The notes beneath the pieces are model-generated. The model saw nothing but the letters and a program-made list of their open reading frames with translations. It was not told the DNA's origin and did no database searches. A program made the translations under genes and the position numbers. This document shows, one piece after another, positions 26,645-36,050 of a DNA stretch of 64,000 nucleotides. Source of the stretch: an uncultured Pelagibacteraceae bacterium (GTDB lineage Bacteria > Pseudomonadota > Alphaproteobacteria > Pelagibacterales > Pelagibacteraceae); NCBI GenBank assembly GCA_902595625.1, contig CACJQQ010000002.1, positions 1 through 64,000 on the forward strand, written 5' to 3'. Positions within the stretch are counted from its first letter, which is position 1; each line of letters starts with the position of its first letter.

Positions 26645-27382
26645 TTATTTTTCTTTTACTTTGGATAATTTTTCTTCTGCTTTGTCAGGCCCTTTGATAT
26701 TTTTCTCTGCGTCTTTAATAGTGCTTTTTAAAAGTTCACAGTATAAATTTATAGATCTTCTTGCGTCATCGTTACCAGGTATTGGAAAATTTATTCCTGT
26801 TGGATCTGAATTAGTATCTAAAACAGCTATAATAGGTATTCCTAACTTTTTGGCTTCAGCTACTGCCAAAGACTCAACATTAGTGTCTATAATAAATATT
26901 AAATCCGGTGTTTTTTTCATTTCTGATATTCCGCCAAGAGATCTTTGAAGTTTTTCTTTTTCCTTACCAAATTTCAATATCTCTTTTTTTGTAAAACCTA
27001 AGTTTTCTTTGGACAGTTGGCTTTCTAATTTTTTTAATCTTTTTATTGAATTTTGTATTGTATTCCAATTTGTAAGCATTCCACCGAGCCATCGATAGTT
27101 TACATAATACTGGCCTGTTTCTTTAGCTAAATCACTAACTTGTTCCGAGGCTTGTTTTTTTGTAGAAACAACTAATAGTTTTCCTCCTGCAGCAATCACT
27201 TTGTGGACTTCCATTAACGCGTTCTTAATAAAATCAACTGTTTGAGTTAAATCTATAATGTGTATAGAATTTTTTTCCCCAAAAATATATTTTTTCATTT
27301 TTGGGTTCCACCTAAGCGTCTTATGACCAAGGTGTACTCCTGCTTCTAGTAATTGTTTTATATCAACTTTTGGTACGTTCAT
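26645..27382 (-). CDS. rpsB: 30S ribosomal protein S2
   Basis: S2 binds late to the 30S head-body junction. The 245 residues have the family signature [24 protein letters not shown] near 5-28, [10 protein letters not shown], the coiled-coil insertion around 100-150, [10 protein letters not shown] near 95, and [12 protein letters not shown] / [14 protein letters not shown] with [10 protein letters not shown] near 205. The mRNA upstream carries a pseudoknot candidate whose last strand ends 7 bases before the ATG, consistent with autogenous control of rpsB-tsf by S2. The ATG is at 27380-27382. Confidence 0.97.
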   Translation of the reverse strand: MNVPKVDIKQLLEAGVHLGHKTLRWNPKMKKYIFGEKNSIHIIDLTQTVDFIKNALMEVHKVIAAGGKLLVVSTKKQASEQVSDLAKETGQYYVNYRWLGGMLTNWNTIQNSIKRLKKLESQLSKENLGFTKKEILKFGKEKEKLQRSLGGISEMKKTPDLIFIIDTNVESLAVAEAKKLGIPIIAVLDTNSDPTGINFPIPGNDDARRSINLYCELLKSTIKDAEKNIKGPDKAEEKLSKVKEK

Positions 27383-27389
27383 AATTTTT

Positions 27390-27453
27390 CCGGTTATTCC
27401 ACCACAGTTATTCCAAATTAATGGACCGGTAGGGCAATGCCCTTAAAACTGTG
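27390..27453 (-). promoter_or_regulatory. Pseudoknotted mRNA leader of rpsB (candidate S2 autoregulatory element)
   Basis: Read on the minus strand, CACAGTT (27453-27447) pairs with AACTGTG (27409-27403), seven base pairs. CCGGT (27429-27425) pairs with ACCGG (27394-27390), five pairs. The partners interleave, giving an H-type pseudoknot. Between the 5' strands sits a hairpin AGGGC-ATT-GCCCT (27443-27431). The 8-base word GGAATAAC occurs twice (27414-27407 and 27400-27393). The final strand includes the only GGA near the ATG, so folding would hide the ribosome site. Leaders upstream of rpsB that bind S2 are known in bacteria, including reports from Alphaproteobacteria; identity with those is my inference. 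Confidence 0.65.
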
Positions 27454-27468
27454 TGCGTAATGTGAAAA

Positions 27469-27496
27469 GATATATACAATAACTTCAAAAAATCAA
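27469..27496 (-). promoter_or_regulatory. Candidate promoter for rpsB-tsf-frr run
   Basis: TTGATT (27491-27496) and TATATC (27469-27474) on the minus strand with a 16-base spacer, just after the dnaE stop. Transcription from here would begin about 8-10 bases before the first pseudoknot strand, as expected for a leader RNA. By-eye match only. Confidence 0.4.
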
Positions 27497-27500
27497 CAGT

Positions 27501-30500
27501 CTAAACAGTTATTTTTTCGACGTTTTTCATGGCTTTTAAGGCTTTCAAATGGTTAAGATCAAAAAGTCTATTTTCTTTAAGTGAATAAAGAGCTTTTTTG
27601 TTTTTATCTTTAACAACTAAATTTATTTCCGTCTCACCCTTAACAGCCAACAGTTTTTTTACCTCATTCAAGTTATGATTCTCTTTCAGTTCTATAGTTA
27701 CTTTAGAATAAGGCTTGTTAATTACGTCTTCTAGATTAGTGATTTTTTTAACATTAATTCTTTTTTTTGTTGTTTCTCCAATAATTCTATCTTTTTGTAA
27801 AGTTAATACAAAGGACTCTGATTCCTTCAATCTTTCTCGGTTAGTTGTAAGAATTTCAGCAAATAAAAATAATTCAAATTCATTTTCTTTATCGCTTAAC
27901 TTTACTATTGCATATGGGGTGCCTTTTGCGCTTTTCTTTTCTTGAATTGACATAATAGTTCCAGCTACTAACCCTTCATTTACATCACTATCAAAGAATT
28001 GTTTGTAAGAAATTATATTTAGATGATTAAATATTTCATCAAATTCATTTAATGGGTGGTTAGTTAGATAAAAACCTAAAGATTTAAATTCTTCTGAAAG
28101 TAGCTCTTTTTGTGACCAAGGCTTAGATGACAAAAACTCAAATTCTTCTGGATTGTTCTCATCATTATCAAAAAGATTTGTTTGACGATTATCTTTATCA
28201 TCATTTATATTTTTAATCTTTTGTAAAATTTTTGGTATTGAATTTAAAAATTTATTTCTCTCAATATTAAATTCGTCAAAAACTCCTGCTTTAGCTAAAC
28301 CTTCTAATTGAAGCTTGTTTACGTCTTTTGAGCTGATTCTTTTTAAAAAGTTTGTAAAAGAAATAAATTTTCCATTTTTTTCTCGTTCATCTACTATATT
28401 TGATATAGCTTCGTAACCGACATTTTTAATTGCTCCTAATCCATAATAAAGTTTTCCTTCAACAGCTCTAAAATCAGAAAAACATTTGTTTATTGAGGGA
28501 TTAATTATTTTAATATTTAATTTTTTCAACTCCTCAACAAACTCTCTCAATTTAGATGTGTTTGTAAGCTCGGTTGACATAGTGGCTGCAATAAAATCTT
28601 CTTTATGGTATGTTTTAAGGTAAGCTGTTTGATAGGCAATCAAAGCATATGCTGCTGCATGACTTTTGTTAAAACCGTATTGAGCAAAAGGTTCTATCTT
28701 TGTAAAAACAAAATTTGCCACATCTTTTGCAATTCCGTTTTTAATAGCGCCATTAATAAATCGTTCTTTTTGTTTGTCTAACTCAGCTTTTTTCTTTTTG
28801 CCCATTGCCCTTCTTAATATATCTGCTTCTCCTGCAGTAAAACCTGCAAGAGTTTGTGCTATCTGCATTACTTGCTCTTGATAAATAATAATTCCGTAAG
28901 TTGGCTTTAAAATTTCTTTTAAAGTTGGATGAATATAATCTGGCTCTTTGTTTCCATTTTTACAATCATTATAAATAGGAATATTACTCATTGGACCCGG
29001 TCTATACAAAGCCACCAATGCAATTATGTCATCAAACTTATTTGGTTTCATTTGTTTAATTGCTTCTCTCATACCAGTGCTTTCAAGTTGAAATAGTCCA
29101 GTTGTTTCTCCTGTTGAAAGCAGGGAATAGACTTTTTCATCATTATGATTTATTTTGCTTATATCAAGATTTATATTTTTTAATTTTAACCTTTTAACAG
29201 TGTTATCAATAACTGTTAAAGTCTTAAGGCCAAGTAGGTCAAACTTTACTAAGCCTGCATTTTCTGAAGAGTACATGTCATACTGAGTTGATGGCAATAT
29301 AAGATTAGAATTGTGATCAATATACAGTGGAAATTGTTCGGCTAATTTTTCTCCAGCAATAACAACTCCAGCTGCATGTGTAGCCATATTACGATTTAGC
29401 CCTTCTAATTTTAAGGATAATTCTAAAAGTTTTTTAACCTTAATATTATTCTTTACTTCTTCTTTGAACCTAGGTTCTCTATCAATTGACTCTTGTAGTG
29501 TAAGAGGTCTTGAGGGGTCAAAGGGTACCATTTTACAAATTTTATCGACATGACCATATGAAAGTCCTAATACACGACCTACATCTCGCAAGACCATTCT
29601 AGCCTTTAATTTTCCAAAAGTAATTATGTGCGCCACTCCATTTTTATATTTTGATTTTAAGTACTCAAATACCAAATCCCTTTTTTCTTCACAAAAATCT
29701 ATATCAAAGTCTGGCATAGAAATTCTATCTGGATTTAAAAATCTTTCAAAAATTAAATCAAATTCAATTGGATCAAGATCAGTTATATCTAAACAATAGG
29801 CAACTAATGATCCAGCACCTGAACCTCGTCCAGGTCCTACAGGTATTAAATTATTTTTAGCCCATTTAATATAATCAGAAACTATTAAAAAATAGCTAGC
29901 ATAATCCATAGAATTAATAATGTTAATTTCATGTGATAATCTCTCTTCATAAATTTTGATAATCTGTTCTTTTGATTTAATTGTGCTTTTTTTTAGGATA
30001 AAATTGTCAATTCTATTTTCAAGACCTTTTCTTGCAAGCTTTGAAAGTTGCTCTTCGGGTGTATCGTTTTGATTGCTCGCGATAGAAGGTAAAATTGGTT
30101 TTGATTTTTTTGGCTTGAAATTAAATCTTAAATGAAAATTATAATTATTTTCTAAAGACTCAGGTATATCTGAATAAAGATTTTTAATTTCATTTTCTGA
30201 TTTTAAATAATGTTGATTGTTATATTTTAATCTATTTTTATCTTCTATAAAATTTTTTTCTCCTATACAAACTAAAGCATCATGAGCTTCATACATATCC
30301 TGATTCAAGTAAAATACTTCTTGAGTTGCAATTAATGGTATATTAAGTTTTTTTGAAATATTTAGTAAATAATTTTCAAAATTTTTTTCTTGATTTTCAT
30401 CATGTCGTTGAATCTCAATATACATCCTGTCTTTAAAATTATCTTTAAGGGAGTTAAGCAAAATTTCTAAATCTTTAAGTTTATTTTTAAAAAAAAGTTT

Positions 30501-30914
30501 GCCAAAATAATTATTATAATTACCTGTGAGCAAAATTAGATCTTCGCAATTATTTATTATATCTTCTATTGCACAAGCAGGTTCAGATAAATTATTATTC
30601 AAATAGCTTAATGAAGAGAGTTTTGTGAGATTTTTATAACCTTGTTCAGATGTAGCATACAACGTAATTTTTCCGATAACTTTTTGTGCTTTCAAATTAA
30701 TTTGTGTGCCAATTATCGGTTGTGTACCAACTTTAGAGAGCTTTTCAGAAAACTCTAAAGCACCGCATAAATTATAGCTATCTGCTAGACCTAACGATTT
30801 TATTTTATTAACTTTGCAGTAATCAGCAAGCTCATCAATTTTAATCGCACCTTCGCATATAGAGTATTGAGTATGAATTTTTATGTTATTAAAATTTTTG
30901 ACATTTTCAGGCAT
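27501..30914 (-). CDS. dnaE: DNA polymerase III alpha subunit
   Basis: DnaE is the replicative polymerase. The 1137 residues include the N-terminal PHP domain (KIHTQYSICEGAIKIDEL near 13-30; GLADSYNLCGALEF). The palm has PVGPGRGSGAGSLVAYCLDITDLDP near 357-380 and PDFDIDFCEE near 400, the catalytic aspartates. AQYGFNKSHAAAYALIAYQTAYLK lies near 750, followed by the HhH region and an OB domain. A QTNLF sequence near residue 910 fits the internal beta-clamp binding motif. A proofreading exonuclease is not part of this protein. It overlaps lolD by 8 bases and is the last gene of the long nuo-to-dnaE run. Confidence 0.97.
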   Translation of the reverse strand: MPENVKNFNNIKIHTQYSICEGAIKIDELADYCKVNKIKSLGLADSYNLCGALEFSEKLSKVGTQPIIGTQINLKAQKVIGKITLYATSEQGYKNLTKLSSLSYLNNNLSEPACAIEDIINNCEDLILLTGNYNNYFGKLFFKNKLKDLEILLNSLKDNFKDRMYIEIQRHDENQEKNFENYLLNISKKLNIPLIATQEVFYLNQDMYEAHDALVCIGEKNFIEDKNRLKYNNQHYLKSENEIKNLYSDIPESLENNYNFHLRFNFKPKKSKPILPSIASNQNDTPEEQLSKLARKGLENRIDNFILKKSTIKSKEQIIKIYEERLSHEINIINSMDYASYFLIVSDYIKWAKNNLIPVGPGRGSGAGSLVAYCLDITDLDPIEFDLIFERFLNPDRISMPDFDIDFCEEKRDLVFEYLKSKYKNGVAHIITFGKLKARMVLRDVGRVLGLSYGHVDKICKMVPFDPSRPLTLQESIDREPRFKEEVKNNIKVKKLLELSLKLEGLNRNMATHAAGVVIAGEKLAEQFPLYIDHNSNLILPSTQYDMYSSENAGLVKFDLLGLKTLTVIDNTVKRLKLKNINLDISKINHNDEKVYSLLSTGETTGLFQLESTGMREAIKQMKPNKFDDIIALVALYRPGPMSNIPIYNDCKNGNKEPDYIHPTLKEILKPTYGIIIYQEQVMQIAQTLAGFTAGEADILRRAMGKKKKAELDKQKERFINGAIKNGIAKDVANFVFTKIEPFAQYGFNKSHAAAYALIAYQTAYLKTYHKEDFIAATMSTELTNTSKLREFVEELKKLNIKIINPSINKCFSDFRAVEGKLYYGLGAIKNVGYEAISNIVDEREKNGKFISFTNFLKRISSKDVNKLQLEGLAKAGVFDEFNIERNKFLNSIPKILQKIKNINDDKDNRQTNLFDNDENNPEEFEFLSSKPWSQKELLSEEFKSLGFYLTNHPLNEFDEIFNHLNIISYKQFFDSDVNEGLVAGTIMSIQEKKSAKGTPYAIVKLSDKENEFELFLFAEILTTNRERLKESESFVLTLQKDRIIGETTKKRINVKKITNLEDVINKPYSKVTIELKENHNLNEVKKLLAVKGETEINLVVKDKNKKALYSLKENRLFDLNHLKALKAMKNVEKITV

Positions 30915-31590
30915 TAACTCTTTTTATAATACCATTTGAAATAAACAACTTGTAATCAGCCCTGTTGGCAAGTTCTCTATTATGGGTTGCAAAGATAATA
31001 GTTTTTTTTAATTTTTTTAATTTTAAAAAGTAAGAAAATATTTCTTTAGAATTTTTATAATCAAGATTTCCAGTGGGTTCGTCAGCTAATATTAAATCTG
31101 TTTCTGCAATCAAAGCTCTCGCAATTGCTACTCTTTGCTGTTCTCCACCTGAAAGCTCATTTGGAAAATGATTAGATCTCTCTAAAATTTGAACCGATTT
31201 TAAAATTTTTTTAGCTCTTTCTTCAGCTAATCTCTGATCATTTCCTTTAATAATTAATGGCATCATTACATTTTCGATAGCGGTGAAATCAGTTAATAAA
31301 TTATTGTCTTGAAAAATTATCGAAATATTATTTCTTCTTATTTCATCTTTTTTTTCATCATTAAATTTTCTTGTAGAATTCTCGTTTATTTTAATTTCAC
31401 CTTTTGTTGGTTCATCTAATAATGCTATCAGGTGTAATAAAGAAGATTTTCCTGATCCTGAAGGTCCAACTAAAGCAACTAAATCACCTTTTTTTATTTT
31501 GATATTCAAATCCTCAAAAAGTGTAATATCGCCATCAAAATGTTTATAGGTTTTTTTTAGTTTAATAATTTCTACTAAAATCTTACTCAT
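30907..31590 (-). CDS. lolD: Lipoprotein-releasing ABC transporter ATPase
   Basis: LolD powers extraction of outer-membrane lipoproteins from the inner membrane. The 227 residues show Walker A GPSGSGKSSLLHLIALLDEPT near 42-62, the Q-loop FQDNNLLTDFTAIENVMMPL near 93, signature LSGGEQQRVAIARAL near 144 and Walker B LILADEPTGNLDYKNS near 165. The LDEPT and NLD features are typical of the LolD/MacB group. It follows the membrane subunit gene with an 8-base overlap, so the two form one transporter. No LolA or LolB is in the window. Confidence 0.93.
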   Translation of the reverse strand: MSKILVEIIKLKKTYKHFDGDITLFEDLNIKIKKGDLVALVGPSGSGKSSLLHLIALLDEPTKGEIKINENSTRKFNDEKKDEIRRNNISIIFQDNNLLTDFTAIENVMMPLIIKGNDQRLAEERAKKILKSVQILERSNHFPNELSGGEQQRVAIARALIAETDLILADEPTGNLDYKNSKEIFSYFLKLKKLKKTIIFATHNRELANRADYKLFISNGIIKRVNA

Positions 31591-32815
31591 ATTTTAATGC
31601 TCTAAATGTTTTCATTTTTGAAATATTATTTGCAGGAATATAAGACGCTACTGCTGAAACTAATAAAGAAAGAAAGAAAATTATCAATATTGAATTAAAA
31701 TTTATTTCGCTTGGTAATTTTTCTAAAAAATAAATATCGGAAGGAAATATTTCTAAATTAAAAACTGTTGATAAAAATAATCTTAATTTTTCTATATTTA
31801 GTGAAAAAATAATTCCAACTATAATTCCGGTTAATGTGGCAAAAAAACCTATCGAAAAACCAGTTAAAAAAAAAGATTTTTTGATAGAAGAATTATTTAA
31901 ACCTAAAGTCTTTAAAATTGCTATCTCCTTAGTTTTGTTTTTTATTAATATTGTTAATCCTGAAATTATATTAAATGCAGCTACTACAATTATTAAAGTA
32001 AGAATAATAAACATTACATTTCTTTCAACTTTAAGAGCGCTAAAAAAAGATTTATTCAAATCAGCCCAGGAGTAAACATAATAGTTTGGAAAAGATTCTT
32101 GAATTTTAACTTTTAACTCATCAGCTTCCATCGGATCGTCTAAATATATTTCAATATTTTGGTCTGCTGAGTCCTTATCAAAAATTGATAATGCATCTTC
32201 TGTATTCAAAAAAATAACATTTTGATCAAATTCTAAAAACCCAGTACTAAATGTACCAGCTATTTTAAAATTTTCTTGTTTTGGCAAACTTCCAATAGGC
32301 GTGGAAATAAAAGCTGACGACATTAAATTAATTAGATCACCATCTTTTAGATTTAAATTAAATGCAAGTTCCGTTCCTACAAAAACATAATTTTTTTTGA
32401 AATCTTTAATACTGCCACTTGTTATATTTTTTTCTAAAAATTCTTTAATTTTTTTTTCGTTTTTATTTACACCTTTTAGTATTAAACCTTTTGCTTTGTT
32501 GTTGCTTATGACTATTCCCTCACCAGAGTAAGTTTTACTCATACTTATGTTATTGTATTTTTTTTTTAAATCATCAATAAATCTATCTTCAATAACGAAA
32601 CTATTTGGTTGAACAACAACATGGGGATTTAAACCTAAAATTTTTTTTGTTAAATCATTCTTAAAACCATTCATAACTGACATAACAATTATTAAAATTG
32701 CTACCCCAAGCATAATTCCTAAAAAAGAAAAAATAGAAATTATTTTTAAAAAACCCTCTTTTTTTTTAGGCCTAAGATTTCTAGACGAAATTAATCTTTC
32801 TACTTTTGTGAACAA
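31583..32815 (-). CDS. Lipoprotein-releasing transporter membrane subunit LolC/LolE
   Basis: This is the permease partner of LolD. The 410 residues have a membrane segment at about 27-48 (FLGIMLGVAILIIVMSVMNGF), a large periplasmic domain (about 50-265) and three C-terminal membrane segments (FIILTLIIVVAAFNIIS, a middle one after KTLGLNNSSIKKSFFLTG, and ILIIFFLSLLVSAVASYIP). The ending, ISKMKTFRALKYE, is classic. The start is TTG at 32813-32815; VERLISSRNLRPKKKEGF right after it matches the family N-terminus, so I keep it. Only one permease gene is present, so the complex is probably a homodimer rather than LolCE. Confidence 0.92.
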   Translation of the reverse strand: MFTKVERLISSRNLRPKKKEGFLKIISIFSFLGIMLGVAILIIVMSVMNGFKNDLTKKILGLNPHVVVQPNSFVIEDRFIDDLKKKYNNISMSKTYSGEGIVISNNKAKGLILKGVNKNEKKIKEFLEKNITSGSIKDFKKNYVFVGTELAFNLNLKDGDLINLMSSAFISTPIGSLPKQENFKIAGTFSTGFLEFDQNVIFLNTEDALSIFDKDSADQNIEIYLDDPMEADELKVKIQESFPNYYVYSWADLNKSFFSALKVERNVMFIILTLIIVVAAFNIISGLTILIKNKTKEIAILKTLGLNNSSIKKSFFLTGFSIGFFATLTGIIVGIIFSLNIEKLRLFLSTVFNLEIFPSDIYFLEKLPSEINFNSILIIFFLSLLVSAVASYIPANNISKMKTFRALKYE

Positions 32816-32819
32816 AATA

Positions 32820-34133
32820 TTATTTTTTAAGTTTAGATTTTATATCTTCTAGACTTAACATTTCACTCTCAGAATTCAATTCTTTAAACTCTAATTTATT
32901 TTCTTGAGATTTTGATCCAATAATAATTTGAAAAGGGATGCCTATTAAGTCATGTTTTTTAAATTTATTTGACATATTCTCATCAACATCATCTAACAAT
33001 ACGTCAATATTTTGTTTTTTTAATTCTTGATATATTTTTTCAGCTTTTTTTAAGTTTTCTTTGTTATTTTTGCTTATACTTGGAATGATAACTACTTCAA
33101 ATGGTGAGATTGACTTAGGCCATTTCATAATTCCATTATTGTAATTTGCCTCAATTGCAGCGCCTACAAGTCTAGAAACTCCAATACCATAAGATCCCAT
33201 TTTTACAGAAATTTTCTTCCCACTTTTATCATCAATTAAACAATTCATTGGTTTTGAATATTTATCACCAAAGTAAAAAATATGTCCGACCTCAATTCCT
33301 TTTGTTTTAATCTGATTTTGTTTATCAACTTCAGAATTGAATTTTTTTTCATCAAATTTTTCATCTGTTGCTGCGTAAATATCTGTAAAATCCTTTCTCA
33401 TTTCTGAAAGAGATTCATCGGTAGAATCATATTTATCTAAATTTATCTCAAATATTCTTTTATCTGCAAATATTTGACTCTCGCCAGTTTCTGCTAAAAT
33501 TATAAATTCGTGTGAAAGATCTCCGCCTATAGGACCAGTATCTGCTGCCATTGGTATAGCTTTTAAGCCTAATCTATTAAACGTTTTTAAATAAGAAAAA
33601 AACATTTTGTTATAAGATTTTTTTGCATCATCGTCTGTTAAATCAAATGAGTAAGCATCTTTCATAAAAAATTCTTTGCACCTCATTACACCAAATCTTG
33701 GTCTGATCTCATCTCTAAACTTCCATTGTATATGATAAAGTATTTGCGGAAGTGATTTATATGATTTAACACTTGATCTAAAAACATCTGTAATTAATTC
33801 TTCATTGGTAGGTCCATAAAGCATTTCCCTTCCTTGCCTATCTTTAAATCTTAACATCTCATCACCGTAATCATCATACCTGCCGCTCTCTTTCCAGATT
33901 TCAGCTGATTGTATGGTTGGCATTAGCATCTCTTGAGCTCCAATAGAATTTTGTTCCTCTCTCACTATTTGCTCAATTTTTTTCATTACTTTAAATCCTA
34001 ATGGTAACCAGGAGTAAATGCCTGCTGAAGATTGTCTAATCATTCCTGTTTGTAACATTAATTGATGAGACTTAATTTTAGCCTCTGCAGGTAAATCTTT
34101 AGTTATTGGAATAAATAATTTTGATAGATACAT
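32820..34133 (-). CDS. proS: Prolyl-tRNA synthetase (short type)
   Basis: ProS charges tRNA-Pro. The 437 residues match the short alphaproteobacterial/mitochondrial form that lacks the editing insertion between motifs 2 and 3. Class II motifs are visible: HQLMLQTGMIRQSSAGIYSWLPLG near 24-47, the motif 2 region FRDEIRPRFGVMRCKEFFMKDAYSFD near 138-163, ADTGPIGGDLSHEF near 197 and motif 3 GSYGIGVSRLVGA near 310. An anticodon-binding domain (FEVVIIP, LDDVDENMSNKFKKHDLIGIPFQIIIG) ends the protein. It starts one base after the DUF1467 gene stop. Confidence 0.96.
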   Translation of the reverse strand: MYLSKLFIPITKDLPAEAKIKSHQLMLQTGMIRQSSAGIYSWLPLGFKVMKKIEQIVREEQNSIGAQEMLMPTIQSAEIWKESGRYDDYGDEMLRFKDRQGREMLYGPTNEELITDVFRSSVKSYKSLPQILYHIQWKFRDEIRPRFGVMRCKEFFMKDAYSFDLTDDDAKKSYNKMFFSYLKTFNRLGLKAIPMAADTGPIGGDLSHEFIILAETGESQIFADKRIFEINLDKYDSTDESLSEMRKDFTDIYAATDEKFDEKKFNSEVDKQNQIKTKGIEVGHIFYFGDKYSKPMNCLIDDKSGKKISVKMGSYGIGVSRLVGAAIEANYNNGIMKWPKSISPFEVVIIPSISKNNKENLKKAEKIYQELKKQNIDVLLDDVDENMSNKFKKHDLIGIPFQIIIGSKSQENKLEFKELNSESEMLSLEDIKSKLKK

Positions 34134-34134
34134 T

Positions 34135-34389
34135 TTATTGTAAATATTTTCTTAAATTTAACAAATCAAATTCAACTAGATAATATATTACAATAAAAAT
34201 TATTGAAGTAATTATCGTAGTAATTAAAAATTTTTTAGCTATTTTGGGATTATTAGGTGCTCCAGGATCGACTCCTTCTATCCTTTCTTTAAATTTTTCT
34301 TTATTTGATTGAATTCCAACGGGCAATACTGCAAAAAAAATTATCCACCATATTAATACATAAACTATAATTGAACCGGTTATACCCAC
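34135..34389 (-). CDS. DUF1467 family small membrane protein
   Basis: The 84 residues have two hydrophobic segments (about 3-26 and 50-72). The first carries the family pattern IVYVLIWWIIFFAVLPVGI; the loop between them contains EGVDPGAPNNPKIAKKFL. The function is unknown. The gene is regularly found between the RNase J and proS genes in alphaproteobacteria, as here. The start is GTG at 34387-34389, overlapping the rnj stop by one base (TAGTG); the strong match of the first residues to the family supports it. Confidence 0.85.
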   Translation of the reverse strand: MGITGSIIVYVLIWWIIFFAVLPVGIQSNKEKFKERIEGVDPGAPNNPKIAKKFLITTIITSIIFIVIYYLVEFDLLNLRKYLQ

Positions 34390-36050
34390 TAGATTCTCAC
34401 TATATTTATATTTGTAAAAGGTTTTTTCCCAGTTTTTTCTCTAATGATTCTTCTGCAATTTTGTTTAATGGTCTCAATTAAATTTTTTTGTTGATTTTTA
34501 TTGTCTAAAGAAAAAGTTCTACAAATGTTAAAAATTTCGTCTTCCATATCAAAAATAAAATGCTCAGAGTTTTCTTTTTCCGGAATGCCTCTGAATGAAA
34601 TAATTGGTTTTTTTATTTTTCCGTTATTAGATACTAAAAGCGTAATTTCCAAGTATCCATTTATTGATAAATTTTTTCTATCTTTAATTGATTGAGCATC
34701 TGTTTCAACGTTGACACTTCCGTCTAAATAAACTCTTCCCGATGGTGCTTTATCAACTACTTTAGGAGCATCTCCAGGTAAAAGTTTAATTATATCTCCA
34801 TTTTCAATTAATAATGTTTTTGGAACTTGCATTTCTTTTGCAAAATTCACATGCTCTTGCATATGTCTGTGCTCACCATGTACCGGGATAACGCTTTTTG
34901 GTTTTACCCATTTGTACATATCTTTTAAATCATCTCTATTTGGATGACCGGATACATGTACAAAAGCATTTTCCTCACTTATAATTTCAATATTATTTCT
35001 GACTATTTGATTTTGTAAGTTGTAAAGTTTTTTTTCATTTCCTGGAATTATTTTTGAAGAAAAAATCACACAATCTCCATCCTCTAAAAAAACTTCTGGG
35101 TGAGAGCCATTAACAATTCTGTTCATTGCTCCCATTGGTTCTCCTTGACTGCCAGTTGCTAGATAAAGAATTTTATTTTTTTTAACTTTTTTCGCTTCCC
35201 TTGGTTCAATTGGATCAATTAATCCTTTTAAATAACCACACTTTTTAGCAGCTTTAAATATTCTATGCATTGACCTGCCCACCAAACAAATAGCTCTCCC
35301 TGTTTTTTTAGCACAATAAAATATTGACTCCATTCGAGCCACGTTTGAAGCAAATGAAGTAACTAAAATTCTTTTTGTTTTTAATTCCATGATACGTAAT
35401 AAGCTATCTCTTACGTCGGACTCTGATCCTGCTCTTCCAGGGCTGAAAATATTGGTTGAGTCACATATCATTGCTGAAACACCTTCATCACCAATTTTTT
35501 TTAGTTTATCTTCGTCAATTTTATTTCCAATTAATGGGTTCGGATCTATTTTCCAATCTCCTGTATGTAAAATTGTTCCCAAAGGCGTTTTAATACTTAA
35601 TCCATTTGGCTCTAAAATTGAATGAGTAAGAGTTACAAAATCTATTTCAAAGTCCCCTAGTTTAATTTTACTATTTAATGGAACAATTTTTAAAAAAGAA
35701 GAAATATCAATTTTTTTTTCTTTGAATTTTTCAGTTATTAAGGCTGCAGTAAAAGGTGTAGCATACAACTTACATTTTAAATCAGGCCAAATATGCGCTA
35801 CTGCACCGATATGGTCTTCATGAGCATGTGTTAAAACGATACCTAACAGATCATTTTTTTTATCAATTATAAAACCCGGGTCAGGCATAATTAAATCAAT
35901 ACCTGGAATAGAGTCGTCTGCAAAGGTCACACCTAAATCAACGATAATCCATTTTTGATTGTCCTCTTTACCGTATGCATAAAGATTCATATTCATGCCT
36001 ATTTCTCCTGACCCACCTAAAGGACAAAAAAGTAATTCTTCTCTACTCAT
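34389..36050 (-). CDS. rnj: Ribonuclease J
   Basis: RNase J is a metallo-beta-lactamase/beta-CASP nuclease with 5' exonuclease and endonuclease activity in RNA decay and rRNA maturation. The 553 residues begin LFCPLGGSGEIGMNMNLYAYG. They show the zinc motif THAHEDHIGA near 75-84, LHTGDWKID, CDSTNIFSPGRAGSE, the beta-CASP motifs (ATGSQGEPMGAMNRI, FSSKIIPGNEK, HVSGHPNRDD) and VIPVHGEHRHMQEH near 392. A C-terminal domain follows. Alphaproteobacteria commonly have this enzyme in the birA-coaX-rnj cluster, as here. ATGA overlap with coaX. Confidence 0.94.
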   Translation of the reverse strand: MSREELLFCPLGGSGEIGMNMNLYAYGKEDNQKWIIVDLGVTFADDSIPGIDLIMPDPGFIIDKKNDLLGIVLTHAHEDHIGAVAHIWPDLKCKLYATPFTAALITEKFKEKKIDISSFLKIVPLNSKIKLGDFEIDFVTLTHSILEPNGLSIKTPLGTILHTGDWKIDPNPLIGNKIDEDKLKKIGDEGVSAMICDSTNIFSPGRAGSESDVRDSLLRIMELKTKRILVTSFASNVARMESIFYCAKKTGRAICLVGRSMHRIFKAAKKCGYLKGLIDPIEPREAKKVKKNKILYLATGSQGEPMGAMNRIVNGSHPEVFLEDGDCVIFSSKIIPGNEKKLYNLQNQIVRNNIEIISEENAFVHVSGHPNRDDLKDMYKWVKPKSVIPVHGEHRHMQEHVNFAKEMQVPKTLLIENGDIIKLLPGDAPKVVDKAPSGRVYLDGSVNVETDAQSIKDRKNLSINGYLEITLLVSNNGKIKKPIISFRGIPEKENSEHFIFDMEDEIFNICRTFSLDNKNQQKNLIETIKQNCRRIIREKTGKKPFTNINIVRI

